A stretch of 64,000 nt of DNA from Maricaulis virginensis (lineage in GTDB: Bacteria > Pseudomonadota > Alphaproteobacteria > Caulobacterales > Maricaulaceae), in NCBI RefSeq assembly GCF_027922185.1, contig NZ_BSFE01000007.1, positions 62,001 through 126,000 on the forward strand, read 5' to 3'. Below, piece after piece: positions 32,512-42,064 of this stretch. A program made the position numbers and the translations under genes. Each line of letters opens with the position of its first letter. The first letter of the stretch is position 1. The notes beneath the pieces were generated by a model. The model was not told where the DNA came from, did not search any database, and was given only the letters and a program-made list of their open reading frames with translations.

Positions 32512-34425
32512 TCACGCCTTGGGATGCGCGTCCTGTTCCGGGCCTGCCGCTTCGGCAGCCGCCGGGATCTTCACCTGATCCTCGGCGCGGCCATGGCCCA
32601 GCTTCTTCAGGAGGAAGCTGAACACACCGACCACGATACCCAGCACGATCGCCACGAGGCCGATCGCCTGGAAGACCGAGGCATAGCCGCTGAGCGCCGC
32701 TTCCGGATCCAGCACCTGGCCGGCAACCGTATCGGTCGCCGTGAAGGTGGCGATGATGCCCGCCACGTATTGTGCGAAGGAGCTGGAAAGGAACCAGCCC
32801 GCCATCATGAAGGACACCACGGCGGCGGGAGACAGTTTGGTGATGGCCGACAAACCGACCGGCGACAGGCAGAGCTCACCGGTGGTGTGCAGCAGGTAGG
32901 CGCCCGCCAGGAAGATCAGCGGCACGCGATAGCTGTCGTCGGCAAAGCTGACACCCCAGACCAGCAGCATGAAGCCCAGGCCCACCTGGACCAGCGCCAG
33001 CGCAAACTTCAGAACCGTGTTCGGGTTCTTCTGAAGCTTGGCCAGGAAAGCCCAGAGCGCGGCAAAGACCGGCGCGAAGATCAGGATGAAGCCGGCATTG
33101 AATGACTGCGTCTGCGATGCCGTCAGGCTCATCTCGATGCCGATCGGGCCGAGATTCCAGACCGCCGCTTCCGCCACCGACAGGTCGGTATTGCGGGCGG
33201 CGAACAGGTTCATCGACGAACCGGCCTGTTCGAACAGGGCCCAGAACACCACCGAGGTCACGATCAGGAAGATGGCAAGGATCAGCCGCTGCGCCTCGAC
33301 CGCCGTACATTCGGTGACCATGTAGTAGATCATGTAGCCGACGAAGAGCAGGCCGCCGATGATCAGCAGAACCGCCAGAAGGTCGGTGCCTGCAAACATG
33401 ATCGTGTGGGCCTGCACCATGAACCAGACGACCAGCACGCCGGCGACGCCCAGCAGGTAGATCAGGCCTTCGCGGCTGAGCGGTCCGAAGACCTTCTGCT
33501 TCAGCTTCTCCGGCTCCGGCGGGTTGCCGACATGGCCGATCAGGTTGGTACCCGGCATGAAGAACAGCGCGCGGCCGCGGACGAAGACCAGCCAGCCGAG
33601 CAGCATGCCGACACCGGCCAGGCCGAAACCGGCCCACCAGCCCACGGTCTCGCCGAGCAGGCCGCACAGGATGGCCGCCCAGAAGGAGCCCAGATTGATG
33701 CCGTAGTAATAGAGGGTGAAACCACCGTCGCGGCGCGGATCGTTCTCTTCATAGAGCTGACCGACGATCGAGGAGATGTTGGCCTTCAGGAAGCCGACGC
33801 CCATGATGATCAGTGCAAGGGCGAGGTAGAAGATGTTCACGAACATCCGGTCGCGCTCGATGATCTGCGTCTCGAACGAGCCGGCCGGCAGGGTCGCCGG
33901 GATGGCCGCGCTCGCCGGCAGGCCCTCGATCACCAGATCGCCCGCGGAATTGGCGGAGAAGTCATAGGTGGCTTCGCCGACTTCCAGCAGCACGGTGCGC
34001 GCAGCGCCGCGGCCTTCGGCCACGAGCTCGTACTGGCCGCCATCATAGACAATCGCCTCGCGCGCAGGCTCGCCTTCAATCCCCATGGTGAAGTGGCCCG
34101 CGACCAGCAGCAGCGCACCGAAGGCAATGGCCTTGCGGTTGCCCAGATACTTGTCGGCCAGATAGCCGCCGACCAGCGGCAGCAGATAGACCAGGGCTGT
34201 ATAGGCGCCGTATTGCGAGCTGGAGAAGGCATCGTCGAACAGGAAATGCTGGGTCAGATAGAAGATCAGCAGACCGCGCATACCGTAGTAGGAGAAGCGT
34301 TCCCACATTTCGGCGAAGAAGAGGATGTGCAGCCCTTTCGGGTGATTGCGCATCTCGAGAAACACCGGAATTGCCGTCGCGATGGTCACGACAATGCCGA
34401 TGGCAACAACCAGATTGATAACCAT
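32512..34425 (-). CDS. POT-family proton-coupled oligopeptide transporter
   Basis: A 637-residue major-facilitator protein importing di- and tripeptides with protons. The POT signature E39-x-x-E42-R43 (AEMWERFSYYGMRGLL) and the GGYLADKYLGNRK loop are present, along with ALLEQAGSSMNLF-type and GELCLSPVGLSAI segments in the second half. About 75 residues (roughly 117-193), Gly/Ala/Glu-rich and not hydrophobic, are inserted after the third helix and would form an extra soluble domain. The ATG at 34425 has GGGGAG just upstream. The C-terminal tail is charged. It ends at the shared bidirectional terminator. Confidence 0.95.
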   Translation of the reverse strand: MVINLVVAIGIVVTIATAIPVFLEMRNHPKGLHILFFAEMWERFSYYGMRGLLIFYLTQHFLFDDAFSSSQYGAYTALVYLLPLVGGYLADKYLGNRKAIAFGALLLVAGHFTMGIEGEPAREAIVYDGGQYELVAEGRGAARTVLLEVGEATYDFSANSAGDLVIEGLPASAAIPATLPAGSFETQIIERDRMFVNIFYLALALIIMGVGFLKANISSIVGQLYEENDPRRDGGFTLYYYGINLGSFWAAILCGLLGETVGWWAGFGLAGVGMLLGWLVFVRGRALFFMPGTNLIGHVGNPPEPEKLKQKVFGPLSREGLIYLLGVAGVLVVWFMVQAHTIMFAGTDLLAVLLIIGGLLFVGYMIYYMVTECTAVEAQRLILAIFLIVTSVVFWALFEQAGSSMNLFAARNTDLSVAEAAVWNLGPIGIEMSLTASQTQSFNAGFILIFAPVFAALWAFLAKLQKNPNTVLKFALALVQVGLGFMLLVWGVSFADDSYRVPLIFLAGAYLLHTTGELCLSPVGLSAITKLSPAAVVSFMMAGWFLSSSFAQYVAGIIATFTATDTVAGQVLDPEAALSGYASVFQAIGLVAIVLGIVVGVFSFLLKKLGHGRAEDQVKIPAAAEAAGPEQDAHPKA

Positions 34426-34560
34426 GTTCTCCCCGTCCCCGCCCCACCGGCGGGCCAAATTTCCGGCCCGCAATTGACCATGCACGGCATTCGGGCTCAA
34501 GCCCGTGACGCGGCTGTGACAATCAATTGCCCGCGATGAGGAGGGATCCGGAGAGGTTCG

Positions 34561-35937
34561 CTAGTAGGCGGCTTCGGTAAACACCGGTTCGATCGAACCG
34601 CCCCAGTCGCCATTGAAGCGCGCGATCAGGTCCTCGGCCCGGGTGCGGCCGGTCTTCACGATCTCGTCCAGGTCGTCGAGGAAGAGCGACTCGTTTTCAC
34701 CGTGCCCGTTCAGGCGCTTGCGGGCATTCAGGCCCTTGCGGCTGATTGCCAGGACTTCGCGGGCCACATCCTGCAGCGTGCCCGAGCGGAAGGGCGTCTT
34801 CAGGCCCATGCGCGCCGCGCCGAGCCGCAATGCAGTACGTTCCTCGGCCGTCCAGTCCTTCACCAGATCCCAGGCGGCATCCAGCGCCGTCGAGTCATAG
34901 AGCAGACCGACCCAGAAGGCCGGCAGGGCGCACAGCGTGTTCCACGGCCCGCTATCGGCGCCGCGCATTTCCAGGAAAGTCTTCAGGCGCACTTCCGGGA
35001 AGAGGGTGGAGAGATGGTCTTCCCAATCGCTCAGCACCGGACGCTCGCCCGGCAGCACCGGCAGCCTGCCGTCGAGGAAGTCGCGGAAACTCTGGCCGGT
35101 GGCGTCCAGATAGACATTGTTGCGCTTGACGAAATACATCGGCACGTCGAGCGCCCAGTCGCGGTACTGTTCGAAGCCGAAGCCCTCGTCGAAGACGAAG
35201 GGCAGCATGCCGGTGCGATTGTTGTCGGTGTCCGTCCACACATGCGCCCGGTAGGACAGGAAGCCGTTCAGCCCGCCATCCTTGAAGGGGGAATTGGCGA
35301 ACAGGGCCGTCGCCAGCGGCTGCAGCGCCAGCGAGACCCGGAATTTCTTCGCCATGTCGGCTTCGGAGGCGAAATCCAGATTGGTCTGCACCGTACACGA
35401 GCGGAACATCATCTGATGCCCCATCGTGCCCACCTTGGGCATGTAGGCCTTCATCAGCTTGTAGCGCGCCTTGGGCATCATCGGCGTCTCTTCAAGGGAC
35501 CATTTGGGTGAGAAGCCCAGCCCCAGGAAGCCGGCGCCGATCCGGTCGGCGACCTCGCGCACCTCGCGCAGATGGCCGTTCACTTCCGCACAGGTCTCGT
35601 GAATGGTTTCAAGCGGTGCGCCGGAGAGTTCGAACTGACCGCCCGGCTCCAGCGTGATCGAGGCGCCCATGCGCTTGAGGGCCACGACATGCCCCTCTTC
35701 CTCGATCGGCGTCCAGCCGAAGGCGACCAGGCCTTCCAGCATCTTCCTCACGCTCGGACCGCCGCCATTCTCGTAAGGCAGGGGCGTGTGGTCCTCGAGC
35801 GCGAACCCGAATTTCTCGTGCTCGGTCCCGATACGGAAACCGGCCTCCGGCTTGCAGCCGGCAGCAAAATAGGCCGTCAGCTGGTCCAGACTTTCGACGG
35901 GTGCGCCTTCGCCGCCCGGATTATAGGTGCCGCTCAT
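34561..35937 (-). CDS. gshA: glutamate--cysteine ligase
   Basis: First enzyme of glutathione synthesis, joining glutamate and cysteine with ATP. The 458-residue product is of the alphaproteobacterial/plant type: FRIGTEHEKFGF near the N-terminus, LEPGGQFELSGAPLETIH for substrate binding, GFSPKWSLEETPMMPKARY, MMFRSCTVQTNLDF and CALPAFWVGLLYDS. The start at 35937 (MSGTYNPGG) is preferred to longer in-frame extensions, which show no family similarity. It is followed downstream by the rsmE gene only on the opposite side; rsmE lies upstream on the same strand. Confidence 0.95.
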   Translation of the reverse strand: MSGTYNPGGEGAPVESLDQLTAYFAAGCKPEAGFRIGTEHEKFGFALEDHTPLPYENGGGPSVRKMLEGLVAFGWTPIEEEGHVVALKRMGASITLEPGGQFELSGAPLETIHETCAEVNGHLREVREVADRIGAGFLGLGFSPKWSLEETPMMPKARYKLMKAYMPKVGTMGHQMMFRSCTVQTNLDFASEADMAKKFRVSLALQPLATALFANSPFKDGGLNGFLSYRAHVWTDTDNNRTGMLPFVFDEGFGFEQYRDWALDVPMYFVKRNNVYLDATGQSFRDFLDGRLPVLPGERPVLSDWEDHLSTLFPEVRLKTFLEMRGADSGPWNTLCALPAFWVGLLYDSTALDAAWDLVKDWTAEERTALRLGAARMGLKTPFRSGTLQDVAREVLAISRKGLNARKRLNGHGENESLFLDDLDEIVKTGRTRAEDLIARFNGDWGGSIEPVFTEAAY

Positions 35938-36046
35938 GCCAGGCGCCCCCGCTCTGTCTTCAATGTCCGCAACAGATATGTGGGCGTTCCAGCGAGAACA
36001 AGGGCCGGTATCTGCGGATCGCCGTGATGCGACGCCGGGCCGCGGC

Positions 36047-36811
36047 TCAACGCCAGTCGCCGTGAACGGATTGCCACAGCACCAGCGCTGCCATGGCAGC
36101 GGTTTCCGCACGCAGGATGCGCGGCCCCAGCGTCACCGGGGTGACGAAATCGTGATCCCGCAGCCGGGTGCGCTCGGCGTCTGAGAAGCCGCCCTCGGGC
36201 CCGATCAGGATCGCCGCCGGTCCTGCTTCCAGCCCGGCCAGCGCGGCGGCCATCGGCTGGCCGCGCCCGCGCGCGCCACCCCAGGGCTCGCCCGCCTCGT
36301 CACCGGCCTCGTCGCAATAGATCAGCCGCCGCGCCGGATCCCAGCCGTCGAGCACCCGGTCCAGCCGCTCCAGCTCGTCGATTTCCGGCAGGTCAAGACG
36401 CTCGGTCTGCTCGGCCGCCTCCTTGGTGATGGTGCGGAAGCGATCGATGCGGACACGCTCGCTCTGGGTGCGGGCCGTTGAAACCGGACACAGCCGCGCC
36501 ACGCCCAGCTCGGTCGCCTTCTCCACCATCAGATCGGTCTTCTGGCGTTTGACCGGCGCGAAGAGCAGCCAGAGGTCCGGCACTCCGGCCTGGGGGCGCG
36601 TCTGTTCGAGGGGTTCGAGAATCGCAGCCTTGCGGCCGGTCTCCACGATCTGCGCCCGCCACTCGCCGTCACGACCGTTGAACAGGCGCACCGTGTCGCC
36701 CGCCGCGCGGCGCATCACATTGACGAGATAGTGAGTATCTTCCTTCGGCAGGGCGACCGCCTGTCCGGCGGCGAGATCCTGGCCGATGAAGAGTCTGGGA
36801 TCGGTCGACAT
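36047..36811 (-). CDS. rsmE: 16S rRNA (uracil-1498-N3)-methyltransferase
   Basis: RsmE methylates U1498 of 16S rRNA near the decoding site using SAM. The 254-residue SPOUT protein has an N-terminal PUA-like domain (DPRLFIGQDLAAGQ, HYLVNVMRRAAGD, LFNGRDGEW) and the trefoil-knot SAM site ILIGPEGGFSDAE with LGPRILRAETAAMAAL. The ATG at 36811 is taken as start. It lies about 110 bases upstream of gshA on the same strand and is divergent from ubiA. Confidence 0.95.
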   Translation of the reverse strand: MSTDPRLFIGQDLAAGQAVALPKEDTHYLVNVMRRAAGDTVRLFNGRDGEWRAQIVETGRKAAILEPLEQTRPQAGVPDLWLLFAPVKRQKTDLMVEKATELGVARLCPVSTARTQSERVRIDRFRTITKEAAEQTERLDLPEIDELERLDRVLDGWDPARRLIYCDEAGDEAGEPWGGARGRGQPMAAALAGLEAGPAAILIGPEGGFSDAERTRLRDHDFVTPVTLGPRILRAETAAMAALVLWQSVHGDWR

Positions 36812-36888
36812 GTTTTCGCTTTGGCGGGGCTGCGCCGGTGCGTCAAGTGCCGCTTGAACTGCCCGGCCGGTTTTGCCACACAGCGAAT

Positions 36889-37815
36889 ATGGTTTTGAAC
36901 TTCGACCGGCGAGTCGCCGACAGCCTTCCGAAGACCTGGGTGGATCGCGCACCGTCGGCCGTGCGGCCCTATCTGCGTCTGGCGCGCTATGACCGTCCGA
37001 TCGGGTTCTGGCTGCTCGGTCTGCCGTGCTGGATGGGCCTGATGCTGGCCCGCACCGGCGAAGGCCTTGGCTGGACCGATCTCTGGTACGCAGTGATCTT
37101 TGCCATCGGCGCCATCGCCATGCGCGGCGCCGGCTGTACCTATAACGACATTGTCGATCGCGATCTGGATGCGCAGGTTGCCCGCACCGCCGACCGCCCG
37201 CTGGCGGCCGGAACCGTATCGCTGCGCCAGGCCTGGATATTCCTGACCGGCCAGGCGCTGGTGGGGCTGCTGGTCCTGATCCAGCTGCCGCTCCTGGCGA
37301 TCGGGGTCGGTCTGGCGGCGCTGGTCCTGGTCGCCGCCTATCCCTTCATGAAGCGGATCACCTGGTGGCCGCAGGCCTGGCTAGGCCTGACCTTCAACTG
37401 GGGCATTCCGGTTGCCTTCACTGCAGCAGCCGGCGCCATCGAGCCCGCCATGATCGCGCTCTATGCCGCGGCGATCTTCTGGACGCTCGGCTATGACACG
37501 ATCTACGCCCACCAGGATGTCGAGGACGACGCCCTGGTCGGCGTGAAGTCGACCGCCCGCCTGTTCGGGGAGAGCACGCCCTACTGGGTGGCCGGCTTCT
37601 ACGGCGCCAACGCCCTTCTGGTCGCCCTGGCGATCTGGCTGAGCGGCGCATCGCCCTGGGTGGTCCTGCCCTTCACCGCCTATACAGCCCACCTGTTCAA
37701 CCAGGTCCGCAAGCTGGACGTGGAGGATGGCGCGCGCTGTCTCGCCCTGTTCAAGGCCAACCGCACCAGCGGCCTGCTGCTGGTCGCGACACTGGCGCTG
37801 GGCGCGCTGATCTGA
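36889..37815 (+). CDS. ubiA: 4-hydroxybenzoate polyprenyltransferase
   Basis: UbiA prenylates 4-hydroxybenzoate in ubiquinone synthesis at the inner membrane. The 308-residue, eight- or nine-helix protein has the first Asp motif N86-D-I-V-D-R-D-L-D94 with TADRPLAAG, and the second Asp region YDTIYAHQDVEDDALVGVKSTA. RLARYDRPIGFWLL near the start is also typical. The ATG at 36889 is preferred over an upstream in-frame GTG at 36838. ubiG and ubiD are encoded elsewhere in the window, not in the same operon. Confidence 0.97.
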   Translation: MVLNFDRRVADSLPKTWVDRAPSAVRPYLRLARYDRPIGFWLLGLPCWMGLMLARTGEGLGWTDLWYAVIFAIGAIAMRGAGCTYNDIVDRDLDAQVARTADRPLAAGTVSLRQAWIFLTGQALVGLLVLIQLPLLAIGVGLAALVLVAAYPFMKRITWWPQAWLGLTFNWGIPVAFTAAAGAIEPAMIALYAAAIFWTLGYDTIYAHQDVEDDALVGVKSTARLFGESTPYWVAGFYGANALLVALAIWLSGASPWVVLPFTAYTAHLFNQVRKLDVEDGARCLALFKANRTSGLLLVATLALGALI

Positions 37816-37913
37816 GCCACGGCCAAGATTAATTCTTCTCCATGACGGTTTGACCGGAACGCCCCCGCAGCGTCTGATATGCGTTCGGACCAATTGCACC
37901 GGGTGGGGACATC

Positions 37914-39365
37914 ATGGACATCCAACGAGGCCTGGCAGCCGGTATCGGCGCCCTCGTTCTCGCAGCCTGTCAGCCTGCGGACACGCCGCCGGAAACAGGC
38001 GATACATCGGCCGCCGCCGAAACCGGCTCCGGCACCGCGAACAGCGTCTCGACCGACTTCACGGTCGATGTCAGCTATCACCAGCTCGATAACGGGCTGC
38101 GTGTCGTGCTGTCGCAGGACCACACCGTTCCGACCGCAACGGTGGGCGTCTATTACGGCGTCGGCTTCCGCAACGAGCCGCGCGGCCGCACCGGCTTTGC
38201 CCACCTGTTCGAACACCTGATGTTCCAGGGCTCGCGCAATCTGCCGCACGGCGCATTCGACAATCTGATCTACGGATCCGGCGGCGTGAACAACGGATCC
38301 ACCCGCTACGACTTCACCAACTACTACGAAGTCGTGCCGTCCAATGCCCTGCAGGCTGTGCTGTGGGCCGAGGCCGACCGGATGGCCTTTCCCGATCTCG
38401 ACGAGAACCAGCTGAACAATCAGCGCGAGGTCGTTCGCAACGAGGTCTTCGTCAATGTGATCAACCAGCCCTATGGCGGCTGGATCTGGATCGACCTGCC
38501 GATGGCCGCCAACGAGAACTGGCACAACGCCCATAATTTCTACGGCGACCTGTCCGATCTCGATGCTGCCAGCCTGGCGGACGCCCAGACTTTCTTCGAC
38601 CAGTTCTACGCTCCCAGCAATGCGGTGCTCGTCGTGGCCGGCGATTTCGATCGCGAAGAGACCCTGGGCTGGATCGAGGAGATGTTCGGCCACATTCCTG
38701 CCGGCGATCCCCTGCCCGAAATCGACACGTCGGAACCGCGCCAGGCAGAAGAGAAATTTGCCTTCATCGAGGACGATCTCGCCAACCAGCCGGCGCTGGC
38801 CGTGGGCTATCACATGCCCCCGCGCGGCACTCCGGAATACTACGCCATGGCCGTGCTCGACCAATTGCTGGTCCAGGGCGATGACAGCCGTCTGACCCAG
38901 GCCATCGTCAATGAGGAAGGCTATGCGTCCGGCGTGTTCGGCGGCATCAACCTCTTGGGCAATGCCTTCAACTATAACGGCCCCATGCTGTGGACGGTCG
39001 GCCTGATCCACGACAGCGAGTTCACCGTGTCCGACGTCATGACGACACTGGACGCCACGATCGAGGAGATCCGTACCGAGCCGGTCTCGGAGGCCGATGT
39101 GGAACGCGCCCGCACCAAGCTGCTGGCCGACTTCTATGGCACCGTGGACACCTCGACCCGCTTCGGCCTGGTCGACCTGCTCGCCTCCTTCGCGCTGTTC
39201 GACGACGATCCGGGCCGCATCAACCGCATCACAGAAGGCTTCCAGCAGGTCACGCCGGAACTGATCCGCCAGACCGCCCGGGAATATCTGCGCCCGGGCA
39301 ACCGTACCGTTCTGGAAGTGCGCCTCGCCGATGAGGACGGCACCACACCGGAGGGTGAAGAATGA
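37914..39365 (+). CDS. M16 zinc protease, active subunit (lipoprotein)
   Basis: A 483-residue pitrilysin-family protease with a lipoprotein signal (ALVLAAC, modified C19), so anchored facing the periplasm. The inverted zinc motif H97-x-x-E100-H101 (HLFEHLMFQGS) is intact. DNGLRVVLSQDHTVP and the GGVNNGSTRYDFTNYYE segment are typical of the family. It overlaps the next gene by 4 bases (ATGA); that gene encodes the non-catalytic partner, so the two probably form a heterodimer in envelope peptide turnover. Confidence 0.95.
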   Translation: MDIQRGLAAGIGALVLAACQPADTPPETGDTSAAAETGSGTANSVSTDFTVDVSYHQLDNGLRVVLSQDHTVPTATVGVYYGVGFRNEPRGRTGFAHLFEHLMFQGSRNLPHGAFDNLIYGSGGVNNGSTRYDFTNYYEVVPSNALQAVLWAEADRMAFPDLDENQLNNQREVVRNEVFVNVINQPYGGWIWIDLPMAANENWHNAHNFYGDLSDLDAASLADAQTFFDQFYAPSNAVLVVAGDFDREETLGWIEEMFGHIPAGDPLPEIDTSEPRQAEEKFAFIEDDLANQPALAVGYHMPPRGTPEYYAMAVLDQLLVQGDDSRLTQAIVNEEGYASGVFGGINLLGNAFNYNGPMLWTVGLIHDSEFTVSDVMTTLDATIEEIRTEPVSEADVERARTKLLADFYGTVDTSTRFGLVDLLASFALFDDDPGRINRITEGFQQVTPELIRQTAREYLRPGNRTVLEVRLADEDGTTPEGEE

Positions 39366-40813
39366 TCGGGATCGCAAAGGGAAAGAGCCCCATGGCCAAG
39401 ACATCTCTCCGCGCGGCCCTGGCCGCGGCCAGTCTCGCCCTCCTGCCGTCGGCGGCGGTGCAGGCACAGATTCACGAACAGCCGCCGATCGGCGAGCCTG
39501 TTGCCTTCGAACTGCCGGAAACCCGGCATTTCACGCTGGATAACGGGCTGGAGGTCACCTTCATCCCCTTCGGTCTGGCGCCAACGGTGGATATCTCGGT
39601 CCAGGTCCGGGCCGGCAATATCGATGACGGTGCCCAGACCTGGCTCGCCGATCTGACGGGCGCCATGATGGAAGAAGGCGCCGGCGGCCGTTCCAAGGAG
39701 GCGCTCGCCGAGACGATTGCCTCCATGGGCGGCAATATCAATGTCGGGGTCGGCGTACACACGACCGGCATCTCCACCGGCGTGCTGTCGCAATACGGAC
39801 CGGACGCCGTGGCACTCCTGGCCGATGTGGTACGTCGTCCCAATCTCGATGCGGACGAGTTCGAACGCGTACGCGCCAATCTCGTGCGCGATGTCGATGT
39901 GTCGCGCGCCCAGCCCGGCTCGATCGCCGACGAGGCCTATCGTGACCTGCTGTTCGGCAGCGATCACCCCTATGGCCACATCCTGCCGACGGAAGAACAG
40001 CTGCGCGGTTACACGATCGAGGACGTCAACGCCTTCTATGGCGACCATTTCGGCGCAGGGCGGACACGGGTCTATATCGCGGGCCGGTTCGACGAGGCCG
40101 CCATGGAAGCCGCCGTGCGCGAAGCTTTCGGTGACTGGGAAACCGGCGAGCCGGACAGCGCCGAGGGCGCAACCGCTTCGACAGGCCCGGTCGTCCAGCT
40201 GATCGACCGTCCCGGGGCACCGCAAACCACGATCCGCCTGGGCTTTCCCGGCGTTGCGATCGGCGATCCGGACGCCCCCGCCATGGAAGTCATGAATGCG
40301 CTTCTGGGCGGTTCGTTCACATCGCGCCTTACCCGCAATCTGCGCGAGGACAAGGGCTATACCTACTCGCCCGGCTCGGGTGAAACCTGGATGCTGGACG
40401 GCGGCCTGTGGACCTTCAACGCCGATGTGACAGCCGCCGACACGGCGGCCGCCCTGCGCGAGACCTTCTACGAAATCGACCGCCTGCAGACGGAAAACCC
40501 GCCGCATGAGGAAGCCCAGGGCATCCGCAACTGGCTGGCCGGCATCTTCATCCTGCAGAACGCCTCGACCGGCGGGCTGATCAACCAGCTCGCCCAGCGC
40601 GATTTCTGGGGACTGCCGGACGATTATCTGGAAGCCTATGTGCCCAACATCCTCGCGGTGTCCGACGAGGACATCTCGGAAACAGCGCGCACCTATCTGC
40701 CGCTGGACCGGATGACGCTGGTGCTCGTGGGCGATCTGGAGACGATCCAGGCCGATGTGCTGGCCCTGCCCCAACTGCAAGGCGCGCGGATCATCACACC
40801 GGACAGCGAATAA
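39362..40813 (+). CDS. M16 peptidase-like, non-catalytic partner subunit
   Basis: A 483-residue M16 homologue with an exported N-terminus (signal ASLALLPSAAVQA). At the position of the zinc motif the sequence reads LTGAMMEEGAGG, so the HxxEH is missing and it should be catalytically inert. The substrate-binding Arg/Tyr region NLREDKGYTYSPGS in the second half is kept, as expected of the accessory subunit. The ATG at 39362 overlaps the upstream stop; an ATG at 39392 is a possible alternative directly before the signal peptide. A strong terminator follows. Confidence 0.93.
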   Translation: MIGIAKGKSPMAKTSLRAALAAASLALLPSAAVQAQIHEQPPIGEPVAFELPETRHFTLDNGLEVTFIPFGLAPTVDISVQVRAGNIDDGAQTWLADLTGAMMEEGAGGRSKEALAETIASMGGNINVGVGVHTTGISTGVLSQYGPDAVALLADVVRRPNLDADEFERVRANLVRDVDVSRAQPGSIADEAYRDLLFGSDHPYGHILPTEEQLRGYTIEDVNAFYGDHFGAGRTRVYIAGRFDEAAMEAAVREAFGDWETGEPDSAEGATASTGPVVQLIDRPGAPQTTIRLGFPGVAIGDPDAPAMEVMNALLGGSFTSRLTRNLREDKGYTYSPGSGETWMLDGGLWTFNADVTAADTAAALRETFYEIDRLQTENPPHEEAQGIRNWLAGIFILQNASTGGLINQLAQRDFWGLPDDYLEAYVPNILAVSDEDISETARTYLPLDRMTLVLVGDLETIQADVLALPQLQGARIITPDSE

Positions 40814-40839
40814 CCGGATCACGGATTTGCCATGGCTGG

Positions 40840-40872
40840 CGGTCGGGCCTTTCGGGGTCCGGCCGCTTTTTT
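40840..40872 (+). terminator. intrinsic terminator after the M16 pair
   Basis: A 10-bp stem (cggtcgggcc with ggtccggccg, two G-U pairs) with loop tttcgg is followed by c and six Ts. It ends the plus-strand M16 operon and lies directly against the stop of the convergent VOC gene. Confidence 0.92.
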
Positions 40873-41237
40873 CACAGCTCTGTCGCGAACATGATGCGGT
40901 GTCCGTCCGGTGTGCGCACGGCCATTTCGCGCATGCCCCAGGGGCGGTCCTCGGGCGGATGGATGATGTCCACACCCGGTCCGGCGATCTCGGCGTGATA
41001 GGCGTCGACATCGTCCAGTTCGACATAGGCAAAGTATTGGTGATCGCCCAGATCGCGCGGCAGGATCGCATCCGGACATTCGCCGATGCGCAGATAGCAG
41101 TTGTCGCGCCGCAGGAAGGCCCAGCCGTCCACGTCCAGCCACGCCTCGAACCCCATGCACTCCGTCCACCAACGCGCCGTCGGTGCCAGATCCGGCACGG
41201 CGAGCACATAGGTGCAGCCCGTCATTTTCGCAGTCAT
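40872..41237 (-). CDS. VOC/glyoxalase-superfamily protein
   Basis: A 121-residue vicinal-oxygen-chelate protein of the glyoxalase/bleomycin-resistance/dioxygenase group. It has the two babab halves: YVLAVPDLAPTARWWTECMGF at the start and FAYVELDDVDAYHAEIAGPGV plus WGMREMAVRTPDGHRIMF at the end, the latter resembling the typical metal-end strand. No substrate can be assigned. It may act on a toxic small molecule or be an immunity-type binder. It is divergent from the methyltransferase gene, with a gap of about 60 bases. Confidence 0.85.
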   Translation of the reverse strand: MTAKMTGCTYVLAVPDLAPTARWWTECMGFEAWLDVDGWAFLRRDNCYLRIGECPDAILPRDLGDHQYFAYVELDDVDAYHAEIAGPGVDIIHPPEDRPWGMREMAVRTPDGHRIMFATEL

Positions 41238-41296
41238 TCTTGCCCCCGGCCTGTCATCGCTCTATCGACGCGACAGCCAGTGTGACAGGGAAAACC

Positions 41297-41956
41297 GTGG
41301 CCGACACCCCCGCCATCCGCGACCCGCATCGCTTCGTTCGCGAACACACTGCCCTGATGCCACCGCCACTGGTCCCGGAAGTGCCGCTGCATCTTGCCGT
41401 GGAAACCGTGGCGCTGTGGCAGGAGACCGAGGAGGCTCTCGGCGAACTGGGCCTGCCGCCACCCTTCTGGGCCTTCGCCTGGGCCGGCGGTCAGGCGCTG
41501 GCACGATACTGTCTCGACAATCCGGACATTGTCCGCGGCAGGCATGTGCTCGACTTTGCCGCTGGCAGCGGTCTCAGCGGCATCGCGGCCCTGAAGTCCG
41601 GAACCCGCACGGTCGAAGCCAGCGAGCTGGACGCTTTTGCCATCGCGGCGATCGAGGCCAACGCGGCCGCCAACCACGTCACTGTCACTGCACGGCTGGA
41701 AGATGTTGTCGGCCGCGATGACGGCTGGGATGTCGTGCTCGCCGGCGATGTCTTCTACGAGGCCGACCTTGCCCTCCGGATCGGTGACTGGCTGGCCGGC
41801 CTGCACCGGCGCGGCGCCACCGTGCTGATCGGCGATCCCGGCCGCGCCTTCCTGCCCAAGGGCGAACTGGAGGAAGTCGCCCGCTACACCGTCCCCGTCC
41901 AGCGCGAGCTGGAAGACCGCGAAGTCCGCTTCGCAAAGGTCTGGCGCTTCGCCTGA
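41297..41956 (+). CDS. class I SAM-dependent methyltransferase, ETFB-KMT/PrmA-like
   Basis: A 219-residue methyltransferase with SAM-binding motif VLDFAAGSGLSGIAALKSGTR and the acidic ASELDAFAIAAIEANAAAN. The motif VVLAGDVFYEADL resembles the post-motif of the protein-lysine methyltransferases related to PrmA and ETFB lysine methyltransferase, so a protein substrate is likely. GTG at 41297 (VADTPAIRDPHRF) has AGGGA 5 bases upstream and is chosen; GTG at 41282 is possible. A palindromic repeat begins shortly after its stop. Confidence 0.8.
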   Translation: MADTPAIRDPHRFVREHTALMPPPLVPEVPLHLAVETVALWQETEEALGELGLPPPFWAFAWAGGQALARYCLDNPDIVRGRHVLDFAAGSGLSGIAALKSGTRTVEASELDAFAIAAIEANAAANHVTVTARLEDVVGRDDGWDVVLAGDVFYEADLALRIGDWLAGLHRRGATVLIGDPGRAFLPKGELEEVARYTVPVQRELEDREVRFAKVWRFA

Positions 41957-41993
41957 GGACAGGCCACCTCCCCCCGCCTCAACACCGAAAGGG

Positions 41994-42040
41994 CTCACCC
42001 CGCTTGCGGGGGAGCTGTCCGCGTAGCGGACTGAGGGGGC
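41994..42040 (-). repeat. palindromic repeat, left member of pair 1
   Basis: Two adjacent hairpins, ctcaccccgc-tt-gcgggggag (41994-42014, one bulged or mismatched base) and gtccgc-gta-gcggac (42017-42031), followed by tgagggggc. Read on the minus strand the order is CCCCCTC, inner stem, then C/G-rich stem. The member at 42460-42523 has the same order on the plus strand, so the two are inverted and enclose the DUF559 gene. Confidence 0.8.
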
Positions 42041-42064
42041 GGCGCGAAGCGGCGCTTGGACCCT

